Shown: positions 17,041 to 29,577 of the stretch, one piece after another
How the letters are laid out: each line of letters opens with the position of its first letter
How positions within the stretch are numbered: position 1 is the stretch's first letter
Origin: Hanleya hanleyi
Taxonomy: Eukaryota > Mollusca > Polyplacophora > Lepidopleurida > Hanleyidae
NCBI GenBank assembly: GCA_036873755.1
Contig: JAVTVY010020516.1
Location: 1-64,000 of the forward strand
Length of the DNA stretch: 64,000 nucleotides
Reading direction: 5' to 3'
The notes under the pieces: generated by a model
Database searches by the model: none
What the model was told of the DNA's origin: nothing
The model's input: the letters and a program-made list of their open reading frames with translations, nothing else
Translations under genes and position numbers: made by a program

Positions 17041-18120
17041 ATTTGTTATAAAGACACAAAGTGCTAGCTCTGAACATTTGCGAGCACCAGAGAAAAGTTC
17101 ATTAGGAAAACGTGGGGGAGCGAGGGTGGAGCTGAATTCACCAATAGCAATTGAACACAGGATCCTCCCTATTCAGTATCATTTTTCTTACGGTGTACAT
17201 GCACAACCGGCATACAATTAGAGTAATGCACGGGTGCTGGACCGTGCACATTGTAAATGTAATGGTCTTGACACCCATTGGGATATATTAGATGTAATTT
17301 TAGACCCCTCCCCCCAATCTACCTCTGAACCTAAAATCGTCCTAAGCACTCCCAATCATGTCAATGGCGATGGACAGATGTACACGTGTTATTTTAATGT
17401 TAATTTTATGTTCCTGTCTCTCAATGCACTTTCCGATCTCTTTCCTGTGTCTATTCACTCTCCCAGATCCCTTTAGCTATCCTGAAAATGTTTGACAGCC
17501 TATTGACTAAAAGAAAGATTGCGGGACCCTATTTTCATCATTGGTAATCCAACAGCCATTCTGACAAAGTCCCATGAACATTCGACCAAAGCTGTCACCA
17601 TTCATTGGCAATATATAGACCAGTGCTATAACATGTAAATTGTATGTTCCCTATTCCTGGACCCCAGTGGGTGTTAAATGCTCTTTTGATTTCTTCTTGG
17701 TTTTAGAGTCCCTTCTCTGACCATATAGTTCTTTTAGCTATCCCGCCGTAATTTCACGGCCTTCCAGAAAAAAAATCCCGGCCTCCAACAGGCGTAAGAT
17801 GCCCCTTTTGGAATTTTTTTTAGGTTCACCCTCACACTCTTCAGATGAAGTTTCGTGCCATCCCGTCCAAAAATGTGGTTATACACGGCGGCCACAAATG
17901 AACAAACAGAGAAGCGTAGAACTAAACCCGATTCCCCGGCCCGTGTAACAATTGTCAAATCAGCTTTTCATCTCTCAAACGTGAAAGTAGAAAGATTGAA
18001 ATTGGAGCGATAAGCAAGAGGTAGGAGAAATTGACGACATCTGGCGACTAAAAAGCAACCATATGACTCAGCATGAAAGCTTCCCTCGACGCCAAACATG
18101 CAGACCCGAGAATACGGTTG
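17041..18120. other. AT-rich intergenic stretch, nothing recognised
   Basis: No protein family, RNA gene or repeat structure is seen. Two open frames of 74-80 codons lack any recognisable motif. Confidence 0.4.
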
Positions 18121-18240
18121 ATTCTCGGACGTAGTCTCAGTATCTCAGCCGCGCTTTTATTGTATCGGTTCATGTGGAGATGATGAAGTATCCACACGGC
18201 CCCTAGCACCGGCTTAAGCGGAATTAGATACGCTAGCTCG
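18121..18240 (-). repeat. Solo fragment of the Penelope-like 3' region
   Basis: GTATCTCAGCCGCGC, TTTTATTGTATCGG, TTCATGTGG, then CACGGCCCCTAGC and CTTAAGCGGAATTAGA match the reverse complement of the sequence after the reverse transcriptase stop at 13,590-13,700. Confidence 0.7.
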
Positions 18241-18589
18241 GGAGCTATGATGACAGATCAGCTCAAACAAATAACTCATTGGATGTTAACGGATGGGCAT
18301 CGAGGACGTCTGATGGAATAAACGCTTCAACATGGGGTAAACCTGGTAAATGTAAGAATACCCAGAAAAACTATCCTGGCCAGCCTTGAGCATTTCCATC
18401 GTTTTTCCATTTTGTCAGATGGAAAGCTGAATTGTCAAGTTTTACATGGATAAGGGGCAATTGTTTCCTTTCAAACAGGCGATTATGTAAACCTAATTGG
18501 ATAAGGTGGTTTCAGCCACCCCACTTCATTCTCAGAGAACTATTCCCTGATGCTCCGAAATGAAAAAAATATTGAGAGGTGTAACTTAC

Positions 18590-19180
18590 CGCAGTTATAG
18601 CTTATGATATTGACGTTATTTTGAGCCTGTAGCATAATACTCGGAGCAGAGCATCATGAGTAAACTAAAAATGGATGACATTAGGGTGTAACTGGAAAGT
18701 TCTGTTTTCCTCGTATTCCTTCAAAATTAATGTGTTTTGCTTTCCTAAAAGTACTCAAAAGTATTTTTTCTCGAATAAATGATTATATGCTAATTAACCA
18801 GGCAGTTTCAGCGAAGAAAATTGCGCAAATAAAAAAATGGAAAAATCGGCCCGAAAAATCGTCCACAAAATGGCTTATTGTTGGAAAATGATGTCATCAT
18901 GGCCGCCATTTTGGATTTTGTGACATTTTCTGGTAGCGCATGAACCAGTGATACAGTGTGGCAAGTTTCAGCTTCCCAGCCTCAAGGATAATAAAAATAA
19001 CGAAGCTGTTGGGAGGCTAAATATTTGAATAGCAATATTGCCCCTCCGATGCCCTTTTGGGGGCCAGAGGGCATCACAGAGCCCAGAGCAATGAGCACCC
19101 CTTCTGATAGTGTTCTATATGTCTCAAGTGATGGGTGTGCCAAGTTTGGTGCTTTGGTCCAGCGTGTCACGATCTTACCT
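18590..19180 (+). repeat. Dispersed repeat, plus-strand copy, related to part of the satellite monomer
   Basis: It forms an inverted pair with 16,470-17,040. In order, it also matches one half of the satellite monomer: TTTTGAGCCT, a CAGAG-ATCATG-GTAAA block, GAAAAATCG, AAAATGGCTT, ATGATGTCATCATGG, GCCATTTTGGATTTT, CTGGTAG, GATACAGTGTGG-AAGTTTCAGC and the AGCCT block. It is more diverged from the satellite than satellite copies are from each other. Confidence 0.7.
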
Positions 19181-20379
19181 CACTATGTAGGATTTAAGGT
19201 AGGCATAGTAACCGATATGTAACCAAAATGTTGCCTCTCTAGGTTTATGCAAATAGACTCTAGAATTGACACAAAGATTATGTTGACCCGAGAAGGTCTA
19301 TAAATATTCCACCGAAGAAGTTGACTGTCTCGAGTTGCTTCACCAAATCTCCTCGTACCCTTTATACCTGTTAAAAACAGCAAAGATATTTCTGACACGA
19401 TAACCGCTAATTCGTACAGCATAAAGAGAACTTGATTAAACGGCGATGGAGGGCGCACATCCTAATGCAACCATTCAAAGGTTCCGACAAGGAGTGCAGC
19501 TCCTATTCGTGAATCGAGTCCCGGCATTTCACATGGGATTTAGAGCATTTTCTGGAGTGAAAGTGAATGCGCATCACTGAGGATAAGGATCGATACGGAA
19601 GTCATATCGCAATCTTCTCGATGACCCGACAAGGTATATACACTATCAGATAAGGATGTCGACATCTATCCCTTGTTGCATCTTAATACATGGCCAAGAT
19701 CTTCCAGATATAATCATGGATATTTCTTCGATCAGGTAGAGACTTTAGTGTGCGTGTATAAAGGCAAATGATTGCAGCTAGAATTAGAAGGAAGTTCTTC
19801 TCCTATTGACATGACAACCCCTATAACAGAATGGACCATCTCAAGTTTATACACTTGGAGTCTATCACCGTATACGTCTTATACAAGGTAAGGGTGTTGC
19901 GAAACCTATATCGATAAATCGAACAGAGTAGTTTTGTTTTTATTTGTAAATGAAGGCGTATGACTGAAGCGACGGTCAACCCAAGGAAATCATAAAGCAA
20001 AGAGTATAAAACGACCCGACAAGGTATATAAATTTTCAATCAATGATATAAGCTCTGTCATTTTCATCCCATTTGAATTTCAATAACATTAAGGACGATC
20101 ATGATAATCTTGAACAGCTTCTCGATACTCCAGAATGGCTATGTAATACTTTCTCGGTCGAGAATGAGGCTAAAGGTACCAAAAGGAAGTCGTGATTGTA
20201 ATGACCCGACAAGGTCTATAAACATTTCGTCAGCAAAGTGCCCCCCCCCCCACTTGTGAACTTTTCTCTGCTGTTCCGAAACGACAAAATCGACAAGGCC
20301 GAAACTTTTAAGCTTTTCTTATTGGGGTCATCTTGAGCCTATTTTCATATACCCCGGGCAGAGAATCATGGATAAATTC

Positions 20380-20626
20380 AAAATGGCGGCCATGTGGTAT
20401 CCGCCAAAGTCCTGTTTTTCAGTCTTTTCGCTCCATTTCTTCACATTTTCCTTGCCCAAAAGGCCTTGAAAGTATTTTATTTATGCAAAACTAATTATTC
20501 TATATTTTATTTGATTTTTCTCGAGAGAATAATCGGAAAAACAAAAATTTCGAAAAATCGACCCCAAAACGGCCGAAAATGGCTTCCGAGAAGACGACGA
20601 CACTGTGACGTCATGATGGCGGCCAT
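20380..20626. promoter_or_regulatory. YY1-like and CRE-like motif cluster in the satellite monomer (one copy described)
   Basis: AAAATGGCGGCCAT at 20,380-20,393, TGACGTCA at 20,606-20,613 and GATGGCGGCCAT at 20,615-20,626. The pattern is kept in most full monomers. It matches YY1 and CREB/ATF consensus sites; regulatory use is only an inference. Confidence 0.35.
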
Positions 20627-21146
20627 ATTCGATTTTTTTACAATTCCCGGTAGAACTTGAACCCAAGATACTGTGTGGTAAGTTTCAGCGCTCTAGCCTT
20701 AGTGGTAGAGAAAATATATAGGGGTGGGCACTTTCCGCCCCCCGTCCCTCCCCTCAGGCTGCGATACACACCAAAATCGCCCAGGCCAGATAGGGTTAAG
20801 ATAATAATATTCGGTAACCGGATCCCTGTATCTCAAGTACTATCTGAGGAATATAAGAAGCGTCTCAGTGTCAGTAAGGATGAAACATGAACGTCATCAA
20901 GCAAGGATCTCCAGGACCCAACAAGATACAGAAGTGTTAAGTCAGTGAATTCGTCTTTCGTAAGTTCATTGGATCAGGGTTTTCTTTCTTACTCGGAAAT
21001 CAAGGCGAATAAGCGAAGCTAGGAATAACAGAAGGAAGCCGTAAACCAAAGAATGCAAACTACCCGATATGGTTGATAAGTGTTCCGTCAGAGAAAGCAT
21101 TCATCTCATATTTATTCCCCTTTGCATCTCAAATATAATAAATATA

Positions 21147-21179
21147 CCTTGCTGGGAGGATTATATTCTCCCAGCAAGG
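21147..21179. repeat. Perfect 12-bp hairpin in the satellite monomer (one of nine)
   Basis: CCTTGCTGGGAG, a nine-base loop GATTATATT, then CTCCCAGCAAGG. Other copies begin at 23,056, 30,787, 32,690, 34,578, 36,494, 38,401, 40,290 and 44,245. Three copies each have a single stem substitution (23,056, 30,787 and 44,245). The hairpin lies in the module missing from all the shortened units right of about 45 kb. Confidence 0.8.
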
Positions 21180-23786
21180 CATATAAATATTCTGTCAACG
21201 AAGTCTACTTGATCAAGTTGCTTCACTGAAGCCTCTGGTTCACATTATACGTGTAAAACTCAGCAAAGATATTCCTAAACCGATAATTCATACAGCATAA
21301 AGAGTCCTTGATTGAACGGCAATAGAAGGCATGGTTATTTTGTTGGCACTCTCGGGAAGGCGAACATCCTAATGCAACCATTCAAAGGTTCCGACAAGGA
21401 GTGCAGCTCTTATTCGTGAATCGAGTCCCGGCATTTCACATGGGATTCAGAGCATTTTCTGGAGTGAAAGTCAAGGCGCATCACTGAGGATAAGGATCGA
21501 TACGGAAGTCATATCGCAATCTTCTCGATGACCCGACAAGGTATATACACTATCAGATAAGGATGTCGACATCTATCCCTTGTTGTATCTTAATACATGG
21601 CCAAGATCTTCCAGAAATAATCATCGATATTTCATCGATCAGGTAGAGACTTTAGTGTGCGTGTATAAAGGCAAATGATTGCAGCTAGAATTAGAAGGAA
21701 GTTCTTATTCTATTGACATGACAAACCCTATAACGGAATGGACCATCTCGAGTTTATACACTGGGGGTCTATCACCGTATACGTCTGATACAAGGTAAAG
21801 ATGTTGCGAAACATATATCGATAAATTGAGCAGAGTAGTTTTGTTTTTATTTGTAAATGAAGGCGTATGACTGAAGCGACGGTCAACGCAAGGAAATCAT
21901 AAAGCAAAGAGTATAAAACGACCCGACAAGGCATATAAATTTTCAATCAATGATATAAGCTCTGTCATTTTCATCCCATTTGAATTTCAATTACATTAAG
22001 GACGATCATGATAATCTTGAACAGCTTCTCGATACTCCACAATGGCTATGTAATACTTTCTCGCTCGAGAATGATGCTAAAGGTACCAAAAGGAAGTCGT
22101 GATTGTAATGACCCGACAAGGTCTATAAACATTCCGTCAGCAAAGTTCTCCCCCCCTCCCTAGTGAACTTTTCTCTGCTGTTCCGAAACGACAAAATCGA
22201 GGAGGCCGAAACTTTTAAGCTTTTCTTATTGGGGTCATCTTGAGCCTATTTTCATATACCCCCGGGCAGAGAATCATGGGTAAATTCAAAATGGCGGCCA
22301 TGTGGTATCCGCGAAAGTCGTGTTTTTCAGTCTTTTCGCTCCATTTCTTCACATTTTCCATGCCTAAAAGGCCTTGAAATTATTTTATTTATGCAAAACT
22401 AATTATTCTATATTTTATTTGATTTTTCTCGAGAGAATAATCGGAAAATTGAAAGTTTCGAAAAATCGACCCCAAAACGGCCGAAAATGGCTTTCGAGAA
22501 GACGACGTTACTGTGACGTCATGATGGCGGCTATCTTGGATTTTTTTTACATTTCCCGGTAGAACTTGAACCCAAGATACTGTGTGGTAAGTTTCAGCGC
22601 TCTAGCCTTAGTGGTAGAGGAAACATATAGGGGGTGGGCACTTTCCGCCCCCCGCCCCTCCCCCCAGGCTGCGATACACCCCCAAATCGCCCAGGCCAGA
22701 TAGGGTTAAGATAATAATATTCGGTAACCGGTTCCCTGTATTTCAAGTACTATCTGAAGAATATAAGAAGCGTGTCAGTGTCAGTGAGGATGAAACATGA
22801 ACATCATCAAGCAAGGATCTCCAGGACCCAACAAGATTCAGAAGTGTTGTCAGTGAATTCGTCTCTCGTAAGTTCATTGGATCAGGGTTTTTTCTTCTTA
22901 CTCGGAAATCAAGGCGAATAAGCGAAGCTAGGAATAACAGAAGGAAGCCGTAAAACAAAGAATGCAAACTACCCGATATGGTAGGTAAGTGTTCCGTCAG
23001 AGAAAGCATTCATCTCATATCTATTCCCCTTTGCATCTCAAATAAAATAAATATACCTTGCTGGGAGGATTATATTCTCCCGGCAAGGCATATAAATATT
23101 CTGTCAACGAAGTCTACTTGATCAAGTTGCTTCACTGAAGCCTCTGGTTCACATTAAACGTGTAAAACTCAGCAAAGATATTCCTAAACCGATAATTCAT
23201 ACAGCATAATGAGTCCTTGATTGAACGGCAATAGAAGGCATGGCTACTTTTTTGGCACTCTCGGGAAGGCGAACATCCTAATGCAACGATTCAAAGGTTC
23301 CGAAAAGGAGTACAGCTCTTATTCGTAAATCGAGTCCCGCCATTTCACAGGGATTCAGAGCATTTTCTGGAGTGAAAGTGAAGGCGCATCACTGAGGATA
23401 AGGATCGATACGGAAGTCATATCGCAATCTTCTCGATGACCCGACAAGGTATATACACTATCAGATAAGGATGTCGACATCTATCCTTTGTTGCATCTTA
23501 ATACATTGCCAAGATCTTCCAGAAATAATCATCGATATTTCATCGATCAGGTAGAGACTTTAGTGTGCGTGTATAAAGGCAAATGATTGCAGCTAGAATT
23601 AGAAGGAAGTTCTTCTTCTATTGACATGACAAACCCTATAACGGAATGGACCATCTCGAGTTTATACACTGGGAGTCTATCACCGTATACGTCTTATGCA
23701 AGATAAAGATGTTGCGAAACCTATATCGATAAATCGAACAGAGTAGTTTTGTTTTTATTTATAAATGAAGGCGTCCCAGATAACAC

Positions 23787-24175
23787 GACGACGTTGGGCC
23801 AACGTTGGCCTTTGGTCGGCACCGTTGGCTCATGGTCGCGGTTGGCTCATGGTCGGTGATCAACGTTGGGCCAACGTTGGGGTTTGGGTGGCATGGTTGG
23901 GAGATGTCCAGGTTGGCTTATGGTCGGTGACCAACGTTGGGTCAACGTTGGGTTTTGGGTGGCATGGTTGGCAGAAGTCATGGTTGGCTCATGGTCGATT
24001 GCCAACGTTGGACCAATCTTGTGTTTAAGTTTACATGATCGGCAAAATGTATGGTTGGCTCATGGTCGACAGCCAACGTTGTGCCAACGTTGTGATTGGG
24101 TTGGCACGGTTGGCAGAAGTAAATATTGATTTGTTGTTGAAGTTCCATGCCGTTGGCATCAACCCAACATTGAAA
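23787..24175. repeat. Left subterminal GTTGGC array of the 5.8-kb insertion
   Basis: Imperfect units containing GGTTGGCTCATGGTCG, CCAACGTTG and GGGTGGCATGGTTGGCAGAAGT repeat at roughly 80-90 bp. The period and sequence differ from the right-hand array, sharing only the CCAACGTTGG core. Confidence 0.75.
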
Positions 24176-27100
24176 TTCGAAGAAAGAAAAAGAAAATCGT
24201 CCAAAAATTGTCCAAGATCACGTCTACCAGTGACAATTAAGCAACATATTGTTTGACTCATTGGATATAAATTGGATTTCAATACAGTTATAAGTGTAAT
24301 AGTACGTACTAAAACTGATTATACTCGATTAATTGCGTTATAGCACCTATGTAAAAAGGAAATGCTAATAAGATATAGTAAAACACACAATGTAGCATTG
24401 GTGAAATTAGGGCATGCAGGAAGAAAAACATAGCTGATAAATTTGCATCACCCAAAATATTGGAATAACAATCGTTGTGGTAGATTGAGAGTCTTCTTAA
24501 AAATGGGGCAGGGGTTTTAAAAATTCGACAATTTTATTTATTTTCTATGGCATTTTAATTCATTTTAAACTTTCATTTTATTCCAACGTGAACCCCAAAA
24601 TGAAAATTGCAATACTCGAATTCCTTCCGTGAAATATCGGTACCAAAAATTCCCATATATATCCCACCATGCTACTAGAATAAAATACACATTTTTGTTG
24701 AATTTGGATCACTGCTGGAAAAAAATATATATACTAAAAACAAACAACAGAATATGATAGCCATAAGCTTGACGGCAACAAAAGGACGGAGGAAAGTAAA
24801 TATATAATATAAGCCGACATTTCAGTCGCGACCATGATTAGACTGGATATAGTCCCTGTTTCATAATGTAATTTCTAATGAAAATCAAGGGAAGTAACTC
24901 TACCTAGAAAAAAAACTTGAAACAATTTTTTTTACTTTTTTTTTTCATTTTATTTATTTATCAAACGTATATATTTATTAAAGGTCATTCTAATTATTAT
25001 TAAATAGTACATATGAAATAGAGACTCATTCAGTCTAGACCAGGATCCCACCGTTTGATGGTGCACTGAGATGACCCATAACATTCCAATGCCAAACTCC
25101 CCACCGTAATGATATGTCTCTGTCTGTGCCACCTCGAAGCAGTGATCGAAAATAGTCCCCTGGCAAGGCATGGTATCGAGCATTGAACTGGAATAGAATT
25201 ACCAGCTAAATATAACAAATACCACAAAACTTTATGTCCGTATAAACGGCATCTGATTATTTGTTGGAACGAAGGTGGAAAACAGTCAAGACCAATTTGA
25301 CCTTGGGAAGAGATCACGGAGTCTCGACCGACCCCGCAGTATTACGGATCGGGACTATTTTACAAATGGCTGCCAATTTCTTTTTCGCATTTGACGACCT
25401 CGTTCATCAAACTGTGTCATATTAGAAGATACTAAGCGGAGAAGAGTCAAATTAGGATACCAGGAATGATTTGGACCAGGTAAGCATCGCAAAATGATCT
25501 CCCATCCCTCGATGAGGAGAAAACTGAGCATTTCCCCCAGCATAAACGTGAGAAGAATTATGTTGAAAACTGGGCACCCCGTGATGGTTTTTCGCTGTGT
25601 GTACATTACTTGCAACAGTTCAAGCTCTATTCGGTATAATATGAGCTGTTATGCAACTGGTTAAATATTCTGTACATATGTACAAATGGTATACACAGCC
25701 ACACAATGCATAGCACAATTATAATGCACTGCAAAAACATTTGAAGACATTTTAAAAATCCATTTGGCACTGAATTTCTGTTAAAAAGAAGGTCTGTATA
25801 CGGTGATAATTCTCTGATTATTCAATCAAACTTTGCACCCGTATCAGATCAAATTTTGATCCTCAACATTCTAAATGAATGAGCTTATAGCGTCATAGGC
25901 TTTGGATTATGGATTTATATGAGAGGAAATAAATTTCTGTTTTGGTATCATTCCCTCTTACAACATGCTAACGGGGAACAATTCTTCAGCAGTAAATGAA
26001 TTGATCAACTGGGGCACGGATATGCTACAAGTTTGGTCTGGTTCCCGATATTCTTAACGAATTGATTTCAGTACTCGTACATGAAAATATACCAGGAATA
26101 CACACTGGGATTTATAAATTATGGCAATTTATCTGGATTTCCTATGGGTGGAATTGGCCAGCTGTGATACACAAATGTCCAAGGAAAATTTTCAGTGAAT
26201 AGGAGAATGTATCATACACTTCTTTGTTGGCAATTGGATTGTTAGAATGTTTGTCGTAGCTGAAATGTTATTCCGCCTATTCCAAATGTAATATATTTCC
26301 TGTGATTTGTTTATATGGTTTTTGGTGCAGGGATAACTAGCAAATAATTGTCATTCAGCTACATGTATCAGTGTTATCTTTGTTGATATTATTTCTATAT
26401 CAAATTTTGATCATGCTGATCTGCTCTAAATTTGTTAAATATTGCATAAATACATTTATGTTGCAAACTTCTATATGTAGTCTTTCTGTTGATTACAGGT
26501 ACTGGTACAATAATGAGATGCCAAGAATAAGAGATGATACCGGTATTCGTTAACACCTCTGTGACATGGTAATGCTCTGAATGATATCCATCTAGATAGC
26601 CCATTCTCGTTCTGTCAGAGCCTCTTATTGTTGATGTAACATCCTCTGATTGATTGGACCAGAAACAGGGAGATTGATACAAACCATGAACCCATAATAT
26701 CTGCATATGAAGAGGCGAGATTTCTCATTCTGATTTGTTCCAGTTATGATGTTGATTGGCCGAAGCTTTGCATTCATGATGCTTCTATCCTCCCGAATCA
26801 ATCGGAGGGTATCTGGCAGAAGGGAGATACACAATCTGATGCTGCATGCCGAGAGAATGAGATAGCCTTATTAGACTATTTTTTTTTTATCTCTTATAAG
26901 ATAAGTTTTATTGTACATGGTTTGCTCACCATCATTTATGTACTTGTAAGTTGATTTAGCTCATAACATAACAAATAGCTATCATGTTTTTATTTTCAAA
27001 TGATAAGGCGTGCACTGTAACATTAGTTTTTCTTCTGGAAGCTTGAAACTGGGTTTTTAAAGGTAAATTAGACCATTATATTATGTGACTGTCTGACACT

Positions 27101-29219
27101 CTGGGTTTCATTAAGTGAAAACTATAAACAATACACACTATGTGGTTAGTGGGGTGGGGGGACAAATGATCTTCATATTGTTCATGTTTTCTATCAGACA
27201 TAATAACATATTAACAGTGATATTTCTGTTCTATTTCCAGTTGGCATCATTTGCTGTTGTTAAGGGAGCTGCTGACACATCTCATGTCATGAGGCAAATA
27301 TCGAGTAGTCTTCCTGACAGACCTTGGCAGAACTGAAGAGAGCTGGGACCTGAAGAGAGAGAAAATGTCATTTTCTTCTCTGGCCTGAGGCTGGGTTTAT
27401 GCAGTGAGTATCGATAAACATATGTTTTAGCCCAAGCACATGATATAATCTTGTTCATGTTTTGTGAACCAGAATTTGTCCAGTACTATGATTGTTCTTG
27501 TTTTAAAAAAAAATATATATTTATATTTTTTGCCAGGAAGGGGGGGGAGGCACCAAATTTCACACTCCACCCATAGAAGACACACACTCCCTCCCAATAT
27601 ACCCCAAATGATTTTTCCTCAGACAAACATTCTAACAATTTCATTCGATTATCATGAGAGCTAATCTGTAAATAGCTGGAGCCTTCTCAGGCTAATTGCC
27701 CCCTGATGACCCAAAGGGACTCCATTTAGGTCTGTTTATCATTTTGTCTGTCAGTCCCACATTTAGTTTCCAGGCAATAAAATCTGACATTCTTCCAAAA
27801 TTTCACCAAATTGTTTTCATAGGTGGTACCACCTGAGCACAAAGTTTAAATTTGGTTGCTGGACTACAAAATTAGAACAAGAGCCCATGGGTATCTTCTC
27901 TCAGATTAAATATTTTTGATCCCATATTCAAATTTTAATTTGGATTTGCACATAATGGATGGAAAACACAACTGTCCTGCAAATCAGTAGCTTTTCTTGT
28001 TGCCATGAATTTGAGGTATATGTGCAATTCTGTCACATTTGTATTCCTGTACTGGAGGTTATAGCCTAGGAATCAATATTTTTAGCTATTTCCTGATAAC
28101 CAGCTACAGTGACAGCCCACACAATTCACCTCAGCAATTGCAGAGGTTAATGCCATGGCATAATCAGTTCACCTCAGCAATATTTAACATGGTGTTAAAT
28201 TGGAATTATTTTAATATATTATTTTTGCCGAGGTGAGTTTTCTGAATTGTGTGGACTGAGTCATGTAGCTAATTTCCATCCTTCTGTCCATCCCACCCAT
28301 GCTGTGAATGTAATATCTTGATAACAATCCAACTGATCGATTTGAAACTCAGGGATTGAGATTTACACATTGATCAGCGAGACAGCAGTTGGTATTGATT
28401 TTCACTGAGCATTCAGTGAAATCCAAGATGTCTGCCATATTGGATTTCTTTTCCACAACCAAACACAACTGCCATCAACATTTGCCACACAAAATACATT
28501 TCATGGTGAGACTACCAGTTAACATGTACCCCTTGGTTGGGGGGGGAACTGCTAGCTTCTCAAATTGGATTATTTTCAGTGGTTAAATCTTTCCTATAGA
28601 ATCTGTGTGTTTCATGTATTATACCTTTTTATTGCAGATGCTGCACGTTGGAACAAAGTCGAATGGAACAATCAACCAGGTGACTGAGAACACGAAGAAG
28701 TTTGAGGATAGAGCTAGCCCAGAATTAATTGACACTCCTGCAAATGCCATCTGCTATATAACCTGTGTTTGATCGAAGAAGATGGAATGTTTTTTGCCAC
28801 AGAACATCTTTGTAGTTTAGAAATGAGTGATCAGTCGGTGAATAAAGTGTTGTCGTTATCATACTCCTATGACTTAAATTTTATTTCTGTTTCGTAAAAA
28901 AAGCGATGTTTGTGACGGGCTTGATGAATTGGTCATTTGTTGAGAAACCATCAGTTCAAAGTAAGTTTTCAAGAAAACTTTAGAGTAAAATATCCCCTCA
29001 GGATGAAAAATCCTTGATATTGAATGATGTTTTTCATAGTCATTTGCATGTGGGTTCTAAGCATTTTTCCAATACTAATCAAGCAGTTGTCCATGAAGAG
29101 GTTCATCAGCTCATTCTGCTGAGCGGGTTTTATTTACTCATGCATTACTCATTCCTGCTTGATTCCAGCACTAAATTACAGCATATATTTTGTATATATG
29201 AGCTGAATAGCTAGTGATT
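24176..29219. other. Interior of the 5.8-kb insertion, no transposase seen
   Basis: AT-rich, no long frame. Possible splice-like signals on the plus strand: acceptor TATTTCCAG ending at 27,240, donor GTGAGTAT near 27,400, acceptor TTTTATTGCAG ending near 28,637, and AATAAA near 28,842. A 44-codon frame from 28,638 (MLHVGTKSNGT) ends before that signal. This could be a captured host or non-coding transcript. No family is recognised. GGGAAGTAACTC near 24,889 resembles a motif I associate with molluscan repeats. Confidence 0.35.
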
Positions 29220-29577
29220 TTAATGTTGGCTCAATGTTGGCTGCCAATGTTGGCCCAACGATGGCTGCCCAACGTTGGCCCACTGAGCAAAAAGATGTTG
29301 GGCCAACGTTGGCTGGCCAACATTGGCCCATTGGTGACTGGCCAATGTTGGCCCAACGATGGCTGCCCAACGTTGGCCCACTGAGCAAAAAGACGTTGGG
29401 CCAACCTTGGCTGGCCAACATTGGCCCAATGGTGGCTGGCCAATGTTGGCCCAACGATGGCTGCCCAACGTTGGCCCACTGAGCAAAAAGATGTTGGGCC
29501 AACGTTGGCCACCAACGTTGGCCCAACCAAAATGATGAGCTTGGCCAATGTTGGCCCAACGATGGGCCAACGTCAGT
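29220..29577. repeat. Right subterminal 98-bp tandem array of the 5.8-kb insertion
   Basis: The marker CACTGAGCAAAAAGA recurs at 29,281, 29,379 and 29,477, an exact period of 98 bp. Units are dominated by GTTGGCCCAAC and CCAACGTTGG palindromes, so long frames open on both strands by low complexity, not by coding. Confidence 0.85.

Larger units (their letters stand above)
19280..23774. repeat. Satellite array, part 1: monomers of about 1.9 kb
   Basis: Using the ATAACGGAATGGACCATCTC anchor or its variants, monomers start near 19,821, 21,728 and 23,635, spacing 1,907 bp each. The first partial copy (19,280-19,820) is clearly more diverged, as expected at an array edge. Each monomer carries several ACCCGACAAGGT-TATA sub-blocks, a variable poly-C tract, two ATGGCGGCC motifs, a TGACGTCA box and a perfect hairpin. 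Recurrent frames of 62-88 codons on both strands are not supported as genes. Confidence 0.9.

Noticed and set aside
19511..19525. GAATCGAGTCCCGGC in the satellite as a tRNA T-arm or Pol III B-box
   Set aside because: It resembles a B-box at most positions, but no A-box at proper distance and no cloverleaf could be formed, so no tRNA or SINE head is called.
19821..20039. A 72-codon minus-strand frame repeated in almost every satellite monomer, plus 62-, 76- and 77-codon plus-strand frames
   Set aside because: They recur because the DNA is homogenised. Joints and poly-C length changes alter or fuse them freely, no motif is recognised, and differences fall without regard to codon position as far as I can see.
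24950..25615. Minus-strand frames of 77-95 codons inside the 5.8-kb insertion as a transposase
   Set aside because: No DDE, HNH or helix-turn-helix pattern could be found, and the frames are short and disconnected.
29176..29570. Several overlapping frames of 100-127 codons on both strands with GPTLASHRWANI-like repeats
   Set aside because: They are translations of the 98-bp GTTGGC tandem array; low-complexity palindromic DNA opens frames on both strands.
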